DNA from: Gluconacetobacter tumulisoli
GTDB lineage: Bacteria > Pseudomonadota > Alphaproteobacteria > Acetobacterales > Acetobacteraceae
Assembly: GCF_014174155.1 (NCBI RefSeq)
Contig: NZ_JABEQM010000010.1
Coordinates: forward strand, 1-64,000
Direction of reading: 5' to 3'
Length of the DNA: 64,000 nt
Below, piece by piece: positions 9,332-18,528 of this stretch. Numbering within the stretch: position 1 is the first letter of the stretch; each line of letters starts with the position of its first letter. A program made the translations under genes and the position numbers. Under the pieces are notes generated by a model that did not search any database, was not told where the DNA came from, and worked only from the letters and a program-made list of their open reading frames with translations.

Positions 9332-9368
9332 GTCAACCTCCTCATCAGCAAGGTCTGTAGCAAGGTCT
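9332..9368 (-). promoter_or_regulatory. Candidate ROSE-like RNA thermometer in hsp20 leader
   Basis: On the minus strand the leader ends UUGCU (9351-9347), GAUG loop, AGGAGG (9342-9337), 5 nt, AUG. The UUGCU can pair with the Shine-Dalgarno using U-A, C-G, a G-G mismatch, U-A and U-G, which is the known ROSE arrangement (UYGCU facing AGGA) in small heat shock genes of alphaproteobacteria. The 10-bp unit carrying UUGCU is duplicated (9347-9356 and 9359-9368). A further GC hairpin lies at 9374-9394. Thermosensing is inferred. Confidence 0.6.
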
Positions 9369-9443
9369 ATCGTGGCCCCTCGGGCGAGCGGGCCTTGCAT
9401 GCAAATCCGGAACCCGACTGGCGTCCCGGCAATCCTTACGTGA

Positions 9444-9478
9444 GAAACCCCGCGCCCTCTTTCAAGGGGCGGGGTTTC
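9444..9478. terminator. Stem-loop between rpmE and hsp20
   Basis: A 13-bp stem (GAAACCCCGC-CCC against GGG-GCGGGGTTTC) with one bulged G at 9454 and an 8-nt loop. It is the second of two strong hairpins in the rpmE-hsp20 interval and probably separates the two minus-strand transcripts. A T tail is lacking on the minus strand. Confidence 0.5.
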
Positions 9479-9519
9479 CGAGGTCCATGATCGTGAGATC
9501 GTGGCGGCAGCGGCGATTT

Positions 9520-9559
9520 CCGGGACATGCGGCCGGATCGATCCGGCCGCATGTCCCGG
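9520..9559. repeat. 40-bp perfect palindrome just after rpmE
   Basis: The two 20-bp halves (9520-9539 and 9540-9559) are exact reverse complements with no spacer, with GATCGATC at the centre. It begins 8 bp past the rpmE stop. It may act as a terminator or mRNA 3'-end stabiliser, but there is no T tract on either side. Confidence 0.85.
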
Positions 9560-9567
9560 GTCCTGGC

Positions 9568-9798
9568 TTACGCCTTGGCGCGGCGTCCCAGACCACCGAA
9601 CTTCTTGTTGAACTTCGCGACCTGGCCGCCGGTGTCGAGCATGCGCTGCACGCCCGTCCACGCCGGATGGGACTTGGGGTCGATGTCAAGGCGCAGCGTG
9701 GCGCCCGGCTGGCCATAGCAGGACCGCGTCTTGTATTCGGTGCCGTCCGTCATGATGACATTGATTTCGTGGTAGGCGGGGTGGATGCCGGATTTCAT
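9568..9798 (-). CDS. rpmE: 50S ribosomal protein L31
   Basis: Ribosomal large-subunit protein bL31 (76 aa). The sequence [25 protein letters not shown] and SHPAWTG is the standard L31 pattern. It is the zinc-free form: the four cysteines of the C+ type are absent and only one Cys remains. It is divergent from mscL across 219 bp and is followed by a 40-bp palindrome. Confidence 0.96.
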   Translation of the reverse strand: MKSGIHPAYHEINVIMTDGTEYKTRSCYGQPGATLRLDIDPKSHPAWTGVQRMLDTGGQVAKFNKKFGGLGRRAKA

Positions 9799-10017
9799 CG
9801 TAAAACCTTCGTGCTGGGCCCGCCGATGCCGACCGGGGGCGTTTGCGTGGGCGTATAGACGAGGGCTGCCGCGGGATCAACGTCTATCTCGGCCCGTCGT
9901 CGGGGCGGGGAGCGGACGAAATCCGCCGCATTGCCACCTGCGGTAGTGTTTTCTTGTTCCTGCCCGCCGGTCGGGGTTGCTATCAACCGACTGTCAGGTG
10001 GAGGAAAAGGAGAAACC

Positions 10018-10491
10018 ATGGCCCTCAAGACCACGTCCATCCATGCCCCGGGATGGATTTCCGAATTTCGCACGTTCCTCATGCGGGGCAACGTCGTCGA
10101 CCTGGCCGTCGGTGTCATCATCGGCGCCGCCTTCACCGGGATCGTGAATAGCCTGGTCAAGGACGTCTTCACCCCGCTGCTCGGCCTGCTGATCGGCGGC
10201 ATCGATTTCACCAATTTCTTCATTACTCTCCGGGGGCCGCATCTGCCGACGCTGGCCGACGCCCAGAAGGCCGGGGCGGTCACGATCAATGTCGGCCTGT
10301 TCCTGAATGCCGTGATCCAGTTCGTGATCATCGGTTTCGTCATCTTCTGGGTCGTGAAGCTGGTGAACAAGCTGACGGTGAAGCACGAGGCGGCGCCGGC
10401 CGCGCCGCCGCCGCCGCCGCGCAGCGAGATCCTGCTGCAGGACATCCGGGATATCCTGGCCGCCAAGGACCACGTGACCCCGGGCGCCTGA
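10018..10491 (+). CDS. mscL: Large-conductance mechanosensitive channel MscL
   Basis: Inner-membrane pentameric channel that releases solutes on hypo-osmotic shock. The 157-aa protein has the N-terminal helix, TM1 (about 25-48, GNVVDLAVGVIIGAAF with the pore-lining pattern), a periplasmic loop (about 60-88), TM2 (about 88-118) and a cytoplasmic C-terminal helix (RSEILLQDIRDIL). A run of seven or so prolines (about 128-134) lies between TM2 and that helix. The ATG at 10018 has a GGAGG-GGAG purine-rich site before it, so the longer upstream frame is not used. Confidence 0.96.
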   Translation: MALKTTSIHAPGWISEFRTFLMRGNVVDLAVGVIIGAAFTGIVNSLVKDVFTPLLGLLIGGIDFTNFFITLRGPHLPTLADAQKAGAVTINVGLFLNAVIQFVIIGFVIFWVVKLVNKLTVKHEAAPAAPPPPPRSEILLQDIRDILAAKDHVTPGA

Positions 10492-10598
10492 TCCGCCGCA
10501 CTCCGCGCGTCCTCCTCGACAGAGGGGGGCGAGCAGGCAGGCAGCCGGGCGCCGGTGGTTGCGTCATGCGCGGCCCCGCATGCTACAGTCGCGGGACG

Positions 10599-11066
10599 AT
10601 GAGGATATTTCCCGTGTACCCCCATACGGCTTCGCGATCCGGACGAATCGCGTTGCTGTCCCTTGCCGGCGGTCTTCTGCTGGCGGGATGCCAGACGGCG
10701 TCGCGGCCGACCGTGGCCCGCATGCCCCAGGCGCTGCAGGCCTATCTGGCCGTCGACACCTATTTCATCGCCGAGGGCATGGTCAGCGGTCGCCTGTCGT
10801 CAGGCGGCATCCTGCGCGACCAGGCACGTGACCTGGTCACCAGCACGCTCTATGCCCGGCATGTCACGGCGCAGAACGTGCTGCATCCCACGGCAGGCGG
10901 GCAGCGTCGGGCGCAGCAGGCCATCGAGACGATGCTGGCCTGCGTCGCCCAGACGGATGGCGGAGCGAATGCGCCCTGCCTGCCGCCCGGCGATGTCAGC
11001 GCGCGGGACGCGCGTCGCGCCGCAGCCGCCGCTCCCCCAGAAGGAGCAGCAGCGGCGCGGCAATGA
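10599..11066 (+). CDS. Predicted lipoprotein, unknown function
   Basis: 155-aa protein with a lipoprotein signal: positively charged start, hydrophobic stretch and the lipobox LLLAGC (Cys about residue 31). The mature part contains AYLAVDTYFIAEGMVSGRL and an Ala/Arg-rich tail. I do not recognise the family. Its last 71 bp overlap the 3' end of secF on the opposite strand. The ATG at 10599 is preferred over 10566 because the signal peptide then starts close to the N-terminus. Confidence 0.7.
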   Translation: MRIFPVYPHTASRSGRIALLSLAGGLLLAGCQTASRPTVARMPQALQAYLAVDTYFIAEGMVSGRLSSGGILRDQARDLVTSTLYARHVTAQNVLHPTAGGQRRAQQAIETMLACVAQTDGGANAPCLPPGDVSARDARRAAAAAPPEGAAAARQ

Positions 11067-11940
11067 AGATCGAGGACGACGTCCCGACCACGATCCCGAA
11101 CAGCATCACCCAGGCGAAACCCGACAGGCTGGCCCCGCCGAACAATGCCAGCGGCAGGGCGGCGAGGAAGACGGTGGACGACGTGCCGAGCGTGCGGCTC
11201 AGGGTCTCGTTGATCGACAGGTCGATCAGCTCGGCCAGGGGCATCGTGCGGTATTTGCGCAGGTTTTCCCGCACCCGGTCGTACACCACCACCTTGTCGT
11301 TGGTGGAATAGCCCAGGATCGTCAGGATCGCCGCGACCATCACCAGGTCGAATTCGAAATGCGTCAGCACCAGGAAGCCGACCGTCTTGGTCAGGTCCAG
11401 CACCAGGGTGATGACGGCGCTGACCGCGAACTCCCATTCGAAGCGGAACCAGATATAGGCCAGGATCATCAGCAGGCTGATGCCCAGCGCCAGCATCCCG
11501 TTGCGGAACAGTTCGGCCGAGACCGAGGCGCCGACCGCGTCCGCGCGCAGGACCTGCGCCCCGGGCAGGGTGGCGATGGCATGGCGTACCGAATCGACCA
11601 TGGCCTGGGTCCGGGCCTCGCGGTCCGGGGCGTCGGCGGGCGGGGTGTCCATGCGGATCAGCACGTCGTCCGGCGCGCCGAAGGATTGCAGGCCGGCGGC
11701 CGCGACATGCTGGGTGGCCAGGGCCGCGCGGATCCGGGCGAAGTCGGCCGGCCCCTGGGTGCGGGCCTCGACGACGATGCCGCCGCGGAAATCCAGCCCC
11801 AGCGTCAGGCCGGGATGAAAGAACAGGATCAGGGACGCGACCGACAGCACCGCCGAGGTGGCGAGGCCGAGGAAGCGGCCGCGCATGAAGTTGATCCGGG
11901 TGCCGTTCGGCACGAAGCGCAGGAGGGGACGTTCGAACAT
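10996..11940 (-). CDS. secF: Protein translocase subunit SecF
   Basis: Inner-membrane RND-like subunit (314 aa) that with SecD uses the proton gradient to help protein export through SecYEG. Six TM segments are expected: the first is at about 25-44, followed by GLDFRGGIVVEAR (the conserved D1-type LDFRGG motif, about 48-54), a periplasmic domain to about 125, and the remaining segments in the C-terminal half including GYSTNDKVVVYDRVRENLRK. It follows secD by 11 bp. Confidence 0.96.
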   Translation of the reverse strand: MFERPLLRFVPNGTRINFMRGRFLGLATSAVLSVASLILFFHPGLTLGLDFRGGIVVEARTQGPADFARIRAALATQHVAAAGLQSFGAPDDVLIRMDTPPADAPDREARTQAMVDSVRHAIATLPGAQVLRADAVGASVSAELFRNGMLALGISLLMILAYIWFRFEWEFAVSAVITLVLDLTKTVGFLVLTHFEFDLVMVAAILTILGYSTNDKVVVYDRVRENLRKYRTMPLAELIDLSINETLSRTLGTSSTVFLAALPLALFGGASLSGFAWVMLFGIVVGTSSSIFIAAPLLLLLGERRLRRDARPAR

Positions 11941-11951
11941 GACGGGGCGCC

Positions 11952-13508
<1,557 letters not shown>

Positions 13509-13725
13509 GACTGAAGGGGGTGCTCCTCACGCCCGGCCGAGCCGGCTCCCTGTTCCGCGTCCGTCGCCATCGGGCATGCCGGGGCATGTCCCGGACAGGC
13601 GGATGACGGCGGGAACATGCCGGGCCATCGCGCAGGATGCAACCGCCGGGGACCACCCTTGCGCCGAATCCACCCATTTCGTCCCCGTTCCGGACGCCGA
13701 CCGGCGGCAGCGCCACGGTGAAGGA

Positions 13726-14883
13726 TCAGAACAGGGCCAGCTGCCTGTCCTGGCGGGGCAGGGGTGGCGGCGCGAATTGCGTGCAGTCGAGCGGGGCGTC
13801 GCGCCCCTGGTTCAGCCCCAGCCTGCGGCAGGCGAGGGCAAACCGCTGGCGCAGCAGGTCGGCGTAAACCCCCTGGCCGCGATAGCGCCGCCCGAAGGTC
13901 GAATCGTTCAGTGCGCCGTTCCGTGTCTCGCGGATGCGGGTCAGCACCCGCGCCGCCCGGTCGGGATAATGCTGGGCGATCCAGTCCTCGAACAGGGGCG
14001 CGACCTCCCGCGGCAGGCGCAGCAGCACATAGGCCGCGCCGCGCGCCCCGGCCTCGGCCGAGGCGGCGAGGATGGCCTCCATCTCGCTGTCGTTCAGCGC
14101 CGGGATCATCGGGGCGGCCATGACGGTCGTGGGCACGTCCGCCGCCGACAGGCTCCGGATGGCCTCCAGCCTTCGGACGGGCGTGGCCGCGCGCGGTTCC
14201 ATCCGGCGTGCCAGTTCGGGGTCCAGCGTGGTGACCGACAGGCTGACGCGCACCAGGTTGCGGGCGGCGAGGGCGGTCAGGATATCCAGGTCGCGCAGCA
14301 CCCCTGCCGATTTGGTGACGATGGTCACCGGATGGGAAAACCGCTCCAGCACATCCAGGATCGCACGGGTCAGGCCCTGCGTCCGCTCGACCGGCTGGTA
14401 GGGGTCGGTGTTGGTCCCCAGCGCGATGGGGCGGGGGCGATAGGACGGGCGTCGCAATTCCTGTTCCAGCAGCTTCGCCGCATCGGGCTTGCAGGTCAGG
14501 CGGGTTTCGAAATCCAGGCCGGGCGACAGGCCGATCCATGCATGGGTGGGCCGCGCGTAGCAATAGATGCACCCGTGCTCGCACCCCCGATAGGCGTTGA
14601 TCGAGCGGTCGAACCCGACATCGGGGCTGGTGTTGCGGGTGATGATGGTTCGTGCGGCCTCGAACGCCAGTTCGGTGCGCCTCTTCGCCGGATCCTGTCC
14701 CAGCGTGTCCCATCCGTCGTCGAAGGGCGAAGGCGCATGGGCGGCATGGCGATCGGGCGGCGAGATCGTCGCACCCCGCCCATGCGTGATGCCGGCGACC
14801 GTCGTCGATCCGTCGCGCAGGGTCCGGGACGCCAGGCGCGTGGGCTGTCCCCGGCCGATCCGGGTGGGGGGCTGGTCCGTCAT
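13726..14883 (-). CDS. PA0069-family radical SAM protein (spore photoproduct lyase-like)
   Basis: 385-aa radical SAM protein with the 4Fe-4S motif CEHGCIYCYARP (Cys101, Cys105, Cys108). Family features include FDRSINAYRGCEHGC, GTNTDPYQPVER, TKSAGVLRDLDIL and SLSVTTLDPELARRMEPRAA. It belongs to the Rv2578c/PA0069 group related to SplB; the substrate is not established. A GTTC-N7-GTTC LexA-type box lies 69-83 bp before the ATG, suggesting DNA-damage induction and a role in DNA repair, which is an inference. It is divergent from the Gfo/Idh gene. Confidence 0.88.
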   Translation of the reverse strand: MTDQPPTRIGRGQPTRLASRTLRDGSTTVAGITHGRGATISPPDRHAAHAPSPFDDGWDTLGQDPAKRRTELAFEAARTIITRNTSPDVGFDRSINAYRGCEHGCIYCYARPTHAWIGLSPGLDFETRLTCKPDAAKLLEQELRRPSYRPRPIALGTNTDPYQPVERTQGLTRAILDVLERFSHPVTIVTKSAGVLRDLDILTALAARNLVRVSLSVTTLDPELARRMEPRAATPVRRLEAIRSLSAADVPTTVMAAPMIPALNDSEMEAILAASAEAGARGAAYVLLRLPREVAPLFEDWIAQHYPDRAARVLTRIRETRNGALNDSTFGRRYRGQGVYADLLRQRFALACRRLGLNQGRDAPLDCTQFAPPPLPRQDRQLALF

Positions 14884-14951
14884 GCTGCGTTCCGCGCTGA
14901 ACAGAGGGGAGCGATGGGCGGGAAGGTCGCAGAACCCATCCGGAAAAACAA

Positions 14952-14966
14952 GAACAAAATAGGAAC
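14952..14966 (-). promoter_or_regulatory. Alphaproteobacterial LexA (SOS) box
   Basis: Exact GTTC-N7-GTTC on the minus strand (GTTCCTATTTTGTTC), the operator type recognised by LexA in alphaproteobacteria. It sits in the 190-bp divergent interval between the radical SAM gene (start 14883) and the Gfo/Idh gene (start 15074), inside an AT-rich patch that could hold a promoter. The distance fits control of the minus-strand gene better. Confidence 0.65.
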
Positions 14967-15073
14967 ATTTTAGCCGGTTTCCGGTAGGACCGCCTTTCGG
15001 CCGCCGTGGTGCCTCTGGTCGTTCCGTCTTCCGTGCTCTAACCCTTCGACATCGCGGACGCGGAGAGAGGGCG

Positions 15074-16108
15074 ATGGCAGGGCTTTTCGGTGGCGGAACA
15101 GGACGGGCTCCGGCAACGGGGCCGGATGATGGACGCCGCCTGCGCGTCGGCGTGATCGGCGCCGGTCATTTCGGTCGGTTTCACGCGCTGAAAATCGCGG
15201 GATCGCGGCGCGAAACCCTGGTTGGCATTCATGATCCGGACATGGAGCGCGCGGCTACGGTGGGATCGGAGGCCGGGGGGGCACCGGCATTGCCGTTGGA
15301 CGACCTGCTGGCGGGGTGCGATGCGGTGGTGGTGGCAGCCCCGGCCGAGCATCATTTCGCGCTGGCCGAACGCGCGCTGCAGGCCGGCCGCCATGTTCTG
15401 GTGGAAAAGCCGATCGCCTCGAATCTGGTGCAGGCGGATCGGTTGGCGGCGCTGGCGGCGGAAACCGGGCTGGTGCTCCAGGTCGGGCATCTGTTGCGCT
15501 ATTCGGCGGAACATCACGCGATTACCGAGCGGATCAGCCGGCCGCTTTATATCGAGGCCACGCGCATCGCGCCGTTCAAGGCCCGCGGCACCGATGTCTC
15601 GGTGATCCTGGATCTGATGATCCACGACCTGGATCTGGTGCTGGCGATCGTCGATAGCGAGATCGAGGATGTCGACGCGCTGGGTGCCGCGGTCAGTTCG
15701 CAGCACGAGGACATTGCCAACGCCCGTGTCCGCTTCGCCAATGGCTGCGTCGCCACCATTACCGCCAGCCGGATCTCGCTGAAGACCGAGCGCCGGATGC
15801 GGCTGTTTTCCGAGGAGGGCTACCTGTCCGCCGATTTCGTCAAGCGTGAACTGACCATGATCGGCCGCGACAAGGGCCTGCCGTTGCCCGGCACCGGCGG
15901 ATTCCGGCGCGAGGCCGTGACCTGGACCGACCACGATACCCTGATGGCCGAGCATGAGGCCTTTGCCGCCGCCTGCCTGGACGGCGCGCCGGTGCTGGTC
16001 GATGCGCAGGCCGGCCGCCGCGCGCTGGCGGCGGCGCTGGCGGTTACGGGCGGCATCGCCGCCGCCCGCGCACGGATGGAACAATCGGGCCTGGTTCACC
16101 GGCCCTGA
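15074..16108 (+). CDS. Gfo/Idh/MocA family NAD(P)-dependent oxidoreductase
   Basis: 344-aa predicted cytosolic dehydrogenase. The N-terminal Rossmann fold has GVIGAGHFGR (26-35) and the family signature EKP at 111-113, with the HD-like catalytic region near LDLMIHDLDLVL (about 186-197). The C-terminal GFO/IDH domain follows. The first 20 residues are a non-conserved extension. The substrate cannot be told from the sequence; similar genes often lie with lipid A genes in related bacteria, but none is adjacent here. It converges on phhB with a double hairpin between them. Confidence 0.88.
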   Translation: MAGLFGGGTGRAPATGPDDGRRLRVGVIGAGHFGRFHALKIAGSRRETLVGIHDPDMERAATVGSEAGGAPALPLDDLLAGCDAVVVAAPAEHHFALAERALQAGRHVLVEKPIASNLVQADRLAALAAETGLVLQVGHLLRYSAEHHAITERISRPLYIEATRIAPFKARGTDVSVILDLMIHDLDLVLAIVDSEIEDVDALGAAVSSQHEDIANARVRFANGCVATITASRISLKTERRMRLFSEEGYLSADFVKRELTMIGRDKGLPLPGTGGFRREAVTWTDHDTLMAEHEAFAAACLDGAPVLVDAQAGRRALAAALAVTGGIAAARARMEQSGLVHRP

Positions 16109-16198
16109 ATCGAGCCGGGCGAAATACGGCAGGGCTCTGTTCCGCACCCGCCAAAGGCATTCGCCTTCGGAAACCAGTCATTTCAAATGAATCGGGGT

Positions 16199-16237
16199 CC
16201 AGGGCCTCAGGCCCTGGTGGGCTTGGGCGAAGCCCAC
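16199..16237. repeat. Two tandem GC hairpins (REP-like) between convergent genes
   Basis: CCAGGGCCT-C-AGGCCCTGG (16199-16217) is immediately followed by GTGGGCTT-GGGCG-AAGCCCAC (16217-16237). They lie between the Gfo/Idh stop and the phhB stop. They could be a bidirectional terminator or a REP-type repeat; only one copy was noticed in this window. Confidence 0.6.
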
Positions 16238-16240
16238 ATC

Positions 16241-16588
16241 TCAATGCGGGAGTGTCTCGATCCGCGCCGCCATGATGAAATCGTTGCGGTGCAGCCCGCC
16301 GATGGAATGGGTTTGCAACGCAAGGCGGACATAGCCCCAGCCGAACGAGATGTCGGGGTGGTGATCGGCGGCCTCGGCCAGCGCGGCGATACGTTCGACC
16401 AGGGCATAGGCCGAGGCGAAATCGGGTAGCACGAAATCCCGCAGCAGCGTGGTGCCGTCGGGCGACAGCGTCCAGTTCGGCGTCTTGGGCAGCAGGCTTT
16501 CGGCTTCGGCCCGATCCAGGGCCCGGGTCTTGCGCGGGCACGGACCGATCACTTCCCGCGCCAGGTCGGAGGTGGAGCATTGCGGCAT
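16241..16588 (-). CDS. phhB: 4a-hydroxytetrahydrobiopterin dehydratase (PCD/DCoH)
   Basis: 115-aa enzyme that dehydrates pterin-4a-carbinolamine so tetrahydrobiopterin can be recycled. Active-site motif AADHHPDISFGWGYVRLAL holds His76 and His77, and THSIGGLH supplies the third His (94). The N-terminal 25 residues are an extension beyond the core. No phenylalanine hydroxylase is nearby, so the pterin partner is unknown; some bacteria use such proteins in other pterin pathways. Confidence 0.92.
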   Translation of the reverse strand: MPQCSTSDLAREVIGPCPRKTRALDRAEAESLLPKTPNWTLSPDGTTLLRDFVLPDFASAYALVERIAALAEAADHHPDISFGWGYVRLALQTHSIGGLHRNDFIMAARIETLPH

Positions 16589-16631
16589 CGTCGTTTCCCT
16601 TTTCCGCTGCGCCCCCTTTGCCCCGGTCTTG

Positions 16632-18437
16632 CTACGGGGATTCCAGCGTCTCGCGCAGCATTTCCAGTTCCAGCCACCGTTCCTCGGCGGCCGTCAGTTC
16701 GGCCTCGGCACGTTCCAGCTTGCCGGTCGCCGCCGTAAAGGCCGCCGGATCGCGGGCGTAGAGACCGCCATCCGACAGGATCGTACGCTGGCGGCCGATT
16801 TCCTCCTCCAGCGCCGCGATCTCGCCGGGCAGGCGATCCAGCGCGTGCCGATCCTTGTAGGACAGTTTCCGCGCCGGGCCCTTCTCCGGCCGTTTCTGCG
16901 CTGCGGGGGCGTCCGCGCTGCTGCGCCGCGCCCGGCCAGCCGGGGCGCCGCCACCACGCTGGGCCAGCATGTCGCTATACCCGCCCGCATATTCAACCCA
17001 TCGTCCGCCGCCTTCGGCCGTCAGGACCGAGGTTGCGACCCGGTCCAGGAAGTCACGGTCGTGGCTGACCAGCAGGACGGTGCCGGAATAGGCGTCCAGC
17101 ATCTCCTGCAGCAGGTCCAGCGTTTCAAGGTCCAGATCGTTCGTCGGTTCGTCCAGGACCAGCAGGTTGGATGGGCGTGCCATCGCGCAGGCCAGCATCA
17201 GCCGGCCGCGCTCGCCGCCGGACAGGACGCCGACGGGGGTGCGCGCCTGTTCCGGGCGGAACAGGAAATCCTTCATGTAGCCGATGACATGGCGCTTCTC
17301 CCCGCCGACCAGGACCGTGTCGCCCCCGCCGCCGGTCAGGGTGTCGGCCAGGGTGCGGGCGGGGTCGAGGGCGCGGCGCTGCTGGTCCAGCGTCACGGTC
17401 GAGAGGGCGCTGCCGACGCGGATGTCGCCGGAATCCGGGCGGTCCTGGCCGGTCAGCAGCCGCAGCAGCGTGCTCTTGCCCGCGCCGTTGGCGCCGACGA
17501 TGCCCAGGCGGTCGCCGCGCAGCACGCGCAGGTCCAGCCGGTCGACGACGACATGCGGGCCGTAGGCCTTGCTGGCCTGCTCGGCGACCGCCACCAGCTT
17601 GCCGGACAGGTCGCCCTCGCTGGCCTCGATCTTCAGGCCGGTCGGGGTGCGAACGGCCTCGCGACGGGCCTGGCGCATGGCGGCGAGTTCGCCCACCCGG
17701 CGCACGTTGCGCTTGCGCCGGGCGGTCACGCCATAGCGCATCCAGTCTTCCTCGCGCGCGATCTGGCGATCCAGCTTGTGGGCGTCGCGGACCTCCTGTT
17801 CCAGAACCTCCTCGCGCCAGGCCTCGAAGCGGGCGAAGCCCTGGTCCAGCCGGCGGGTAATGCCGCGATCCAGCCAGACGACGGTCCGTGACAGTGTTTC
17901 CAGCAGGCGGCGGTCATGGCTGATGATGACCATCGCCGAGGACAGCGACAGCAGCTCGCGCTCCAGCCATTCGATGGTGGGCATGTCCAGGTGGTTGGTC
18001 GGTTCGTCCAGCAGCAGCAGGTCGGGTTCCGGCGCCAGCGCCCGCGCCAGCGCGCAGCGTCGGGCCTCGCCGCCCGACAGGGTGGCGGGATCCTCGGCCC
18101 CCGTCATGCCCAGCTCGCCCAGCAGCAGGGCGGCGCGGTGCTCGGGGTCGCCGGGGCCCATGCCTGCCCGGACATAGTCCAGCGTGGTGGCGAAGCCTGA
18201 CAGGTCGGGTTCCTGCGGCAGGTAGCGCACCGATGTTCCCGGCTGCAGGAAGCGGGTTCCGTCGTCGGGCAGCAATTCCCCCGCCGCAATCCGCAGCAGC
18301 GTCGATTTGCCGCTGCCGTTGCGGCCGACCAGGCAGATTCGTTCGCCGGCGGAGACGCCGAACCCGGCGCCGTCCAGCAGGGGCGAACCGCCCAGTGTCA
18401 GCGTGATGTCCTGGAGCAGGAGAAGAGGAGGCGACAT
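16632..18437 (-). CDS. ABC-F family ATPase (Uup-like)
   Basis: 601-aa soluble protein with two ABC domains and no membrane segments, the ABC-F layout of ribosome-associated ATPases. First Walker A is GRNGSGKST (38-46) and the signature is LSGGEARR. A linker (about 230-300) precedes the second Walker A GANGAGKST and LSGGERGRLML. The C-terminal 80 residues are a charged coiled coil as in Uup. The ATG at 18437 places the first strand (LLLLQDITLTLGG) at the right distance from Walker A; the longer frame upstream is rejected. Confidence 0.92.
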   Translation of the reverse strand: MSPPLLLLQDITLTLGGSPLLDGAGFGVSAGERICLVGRNGSGKSTLLRIAAGELLPDDGTRFLQPGTSVRYLPQEPDLSGFATTLDYVRAGMGPGDPEHRAALLLGELGMTGAEDPATLSGGEARRCALARALAPEPDLLLLDEPTNHLDMPTIEWLERELLSLSSAMVIISHDRRLLETLSRTVVWLDRGITRRLDQGFARFEAWREEVLEQEVRDAHKLDRQIAREEDWMRYGVTARRKRNVRRVGELAAMRQARREAVRTPTGLKIEASEGDLSGKLVAVAEQASKAYGPHVVVDRLDLRVLRGDRLGIVGANGAGKSTLLRLLTGQDRPDSGDIRVGSALSTVTLDQQRRALDPARTLADTLTGGGGDTVLVGGEKRHVIGYMKDFLFRPEQARTPVGVLSGGERGRLMLACAMARPSNLLVLDEPTNDLDLETLDLLQEMLDAYSGTVLLVSHDRDFLDRVATSVLTAEGGGRWVEYAGGYSDMLAQRGGGAPAGRARRSSADAPAAQKRPEKGPARKLSYKDRHALDRLPGEIAALEEEIGRQRTILSDGGLYARDPAAFTAATGKLERAEAELTAAEERWLELEMLRETLESP

Positions 18438-18528
18438 GGTCCGGTTTCTCGCCCAGCCGCGGGCCCAGCGCAAGGGAGATCCGGCGGCCGAGGGCGCGGG
18501 CTCGCCCTCTCGCCGGCCATCCGGCCTG

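Noticed and set aside
13509-13725. A hidden yajC before secD
   Set aside because: No frame in this gap shows a single membrane helix followed by the YajC core.
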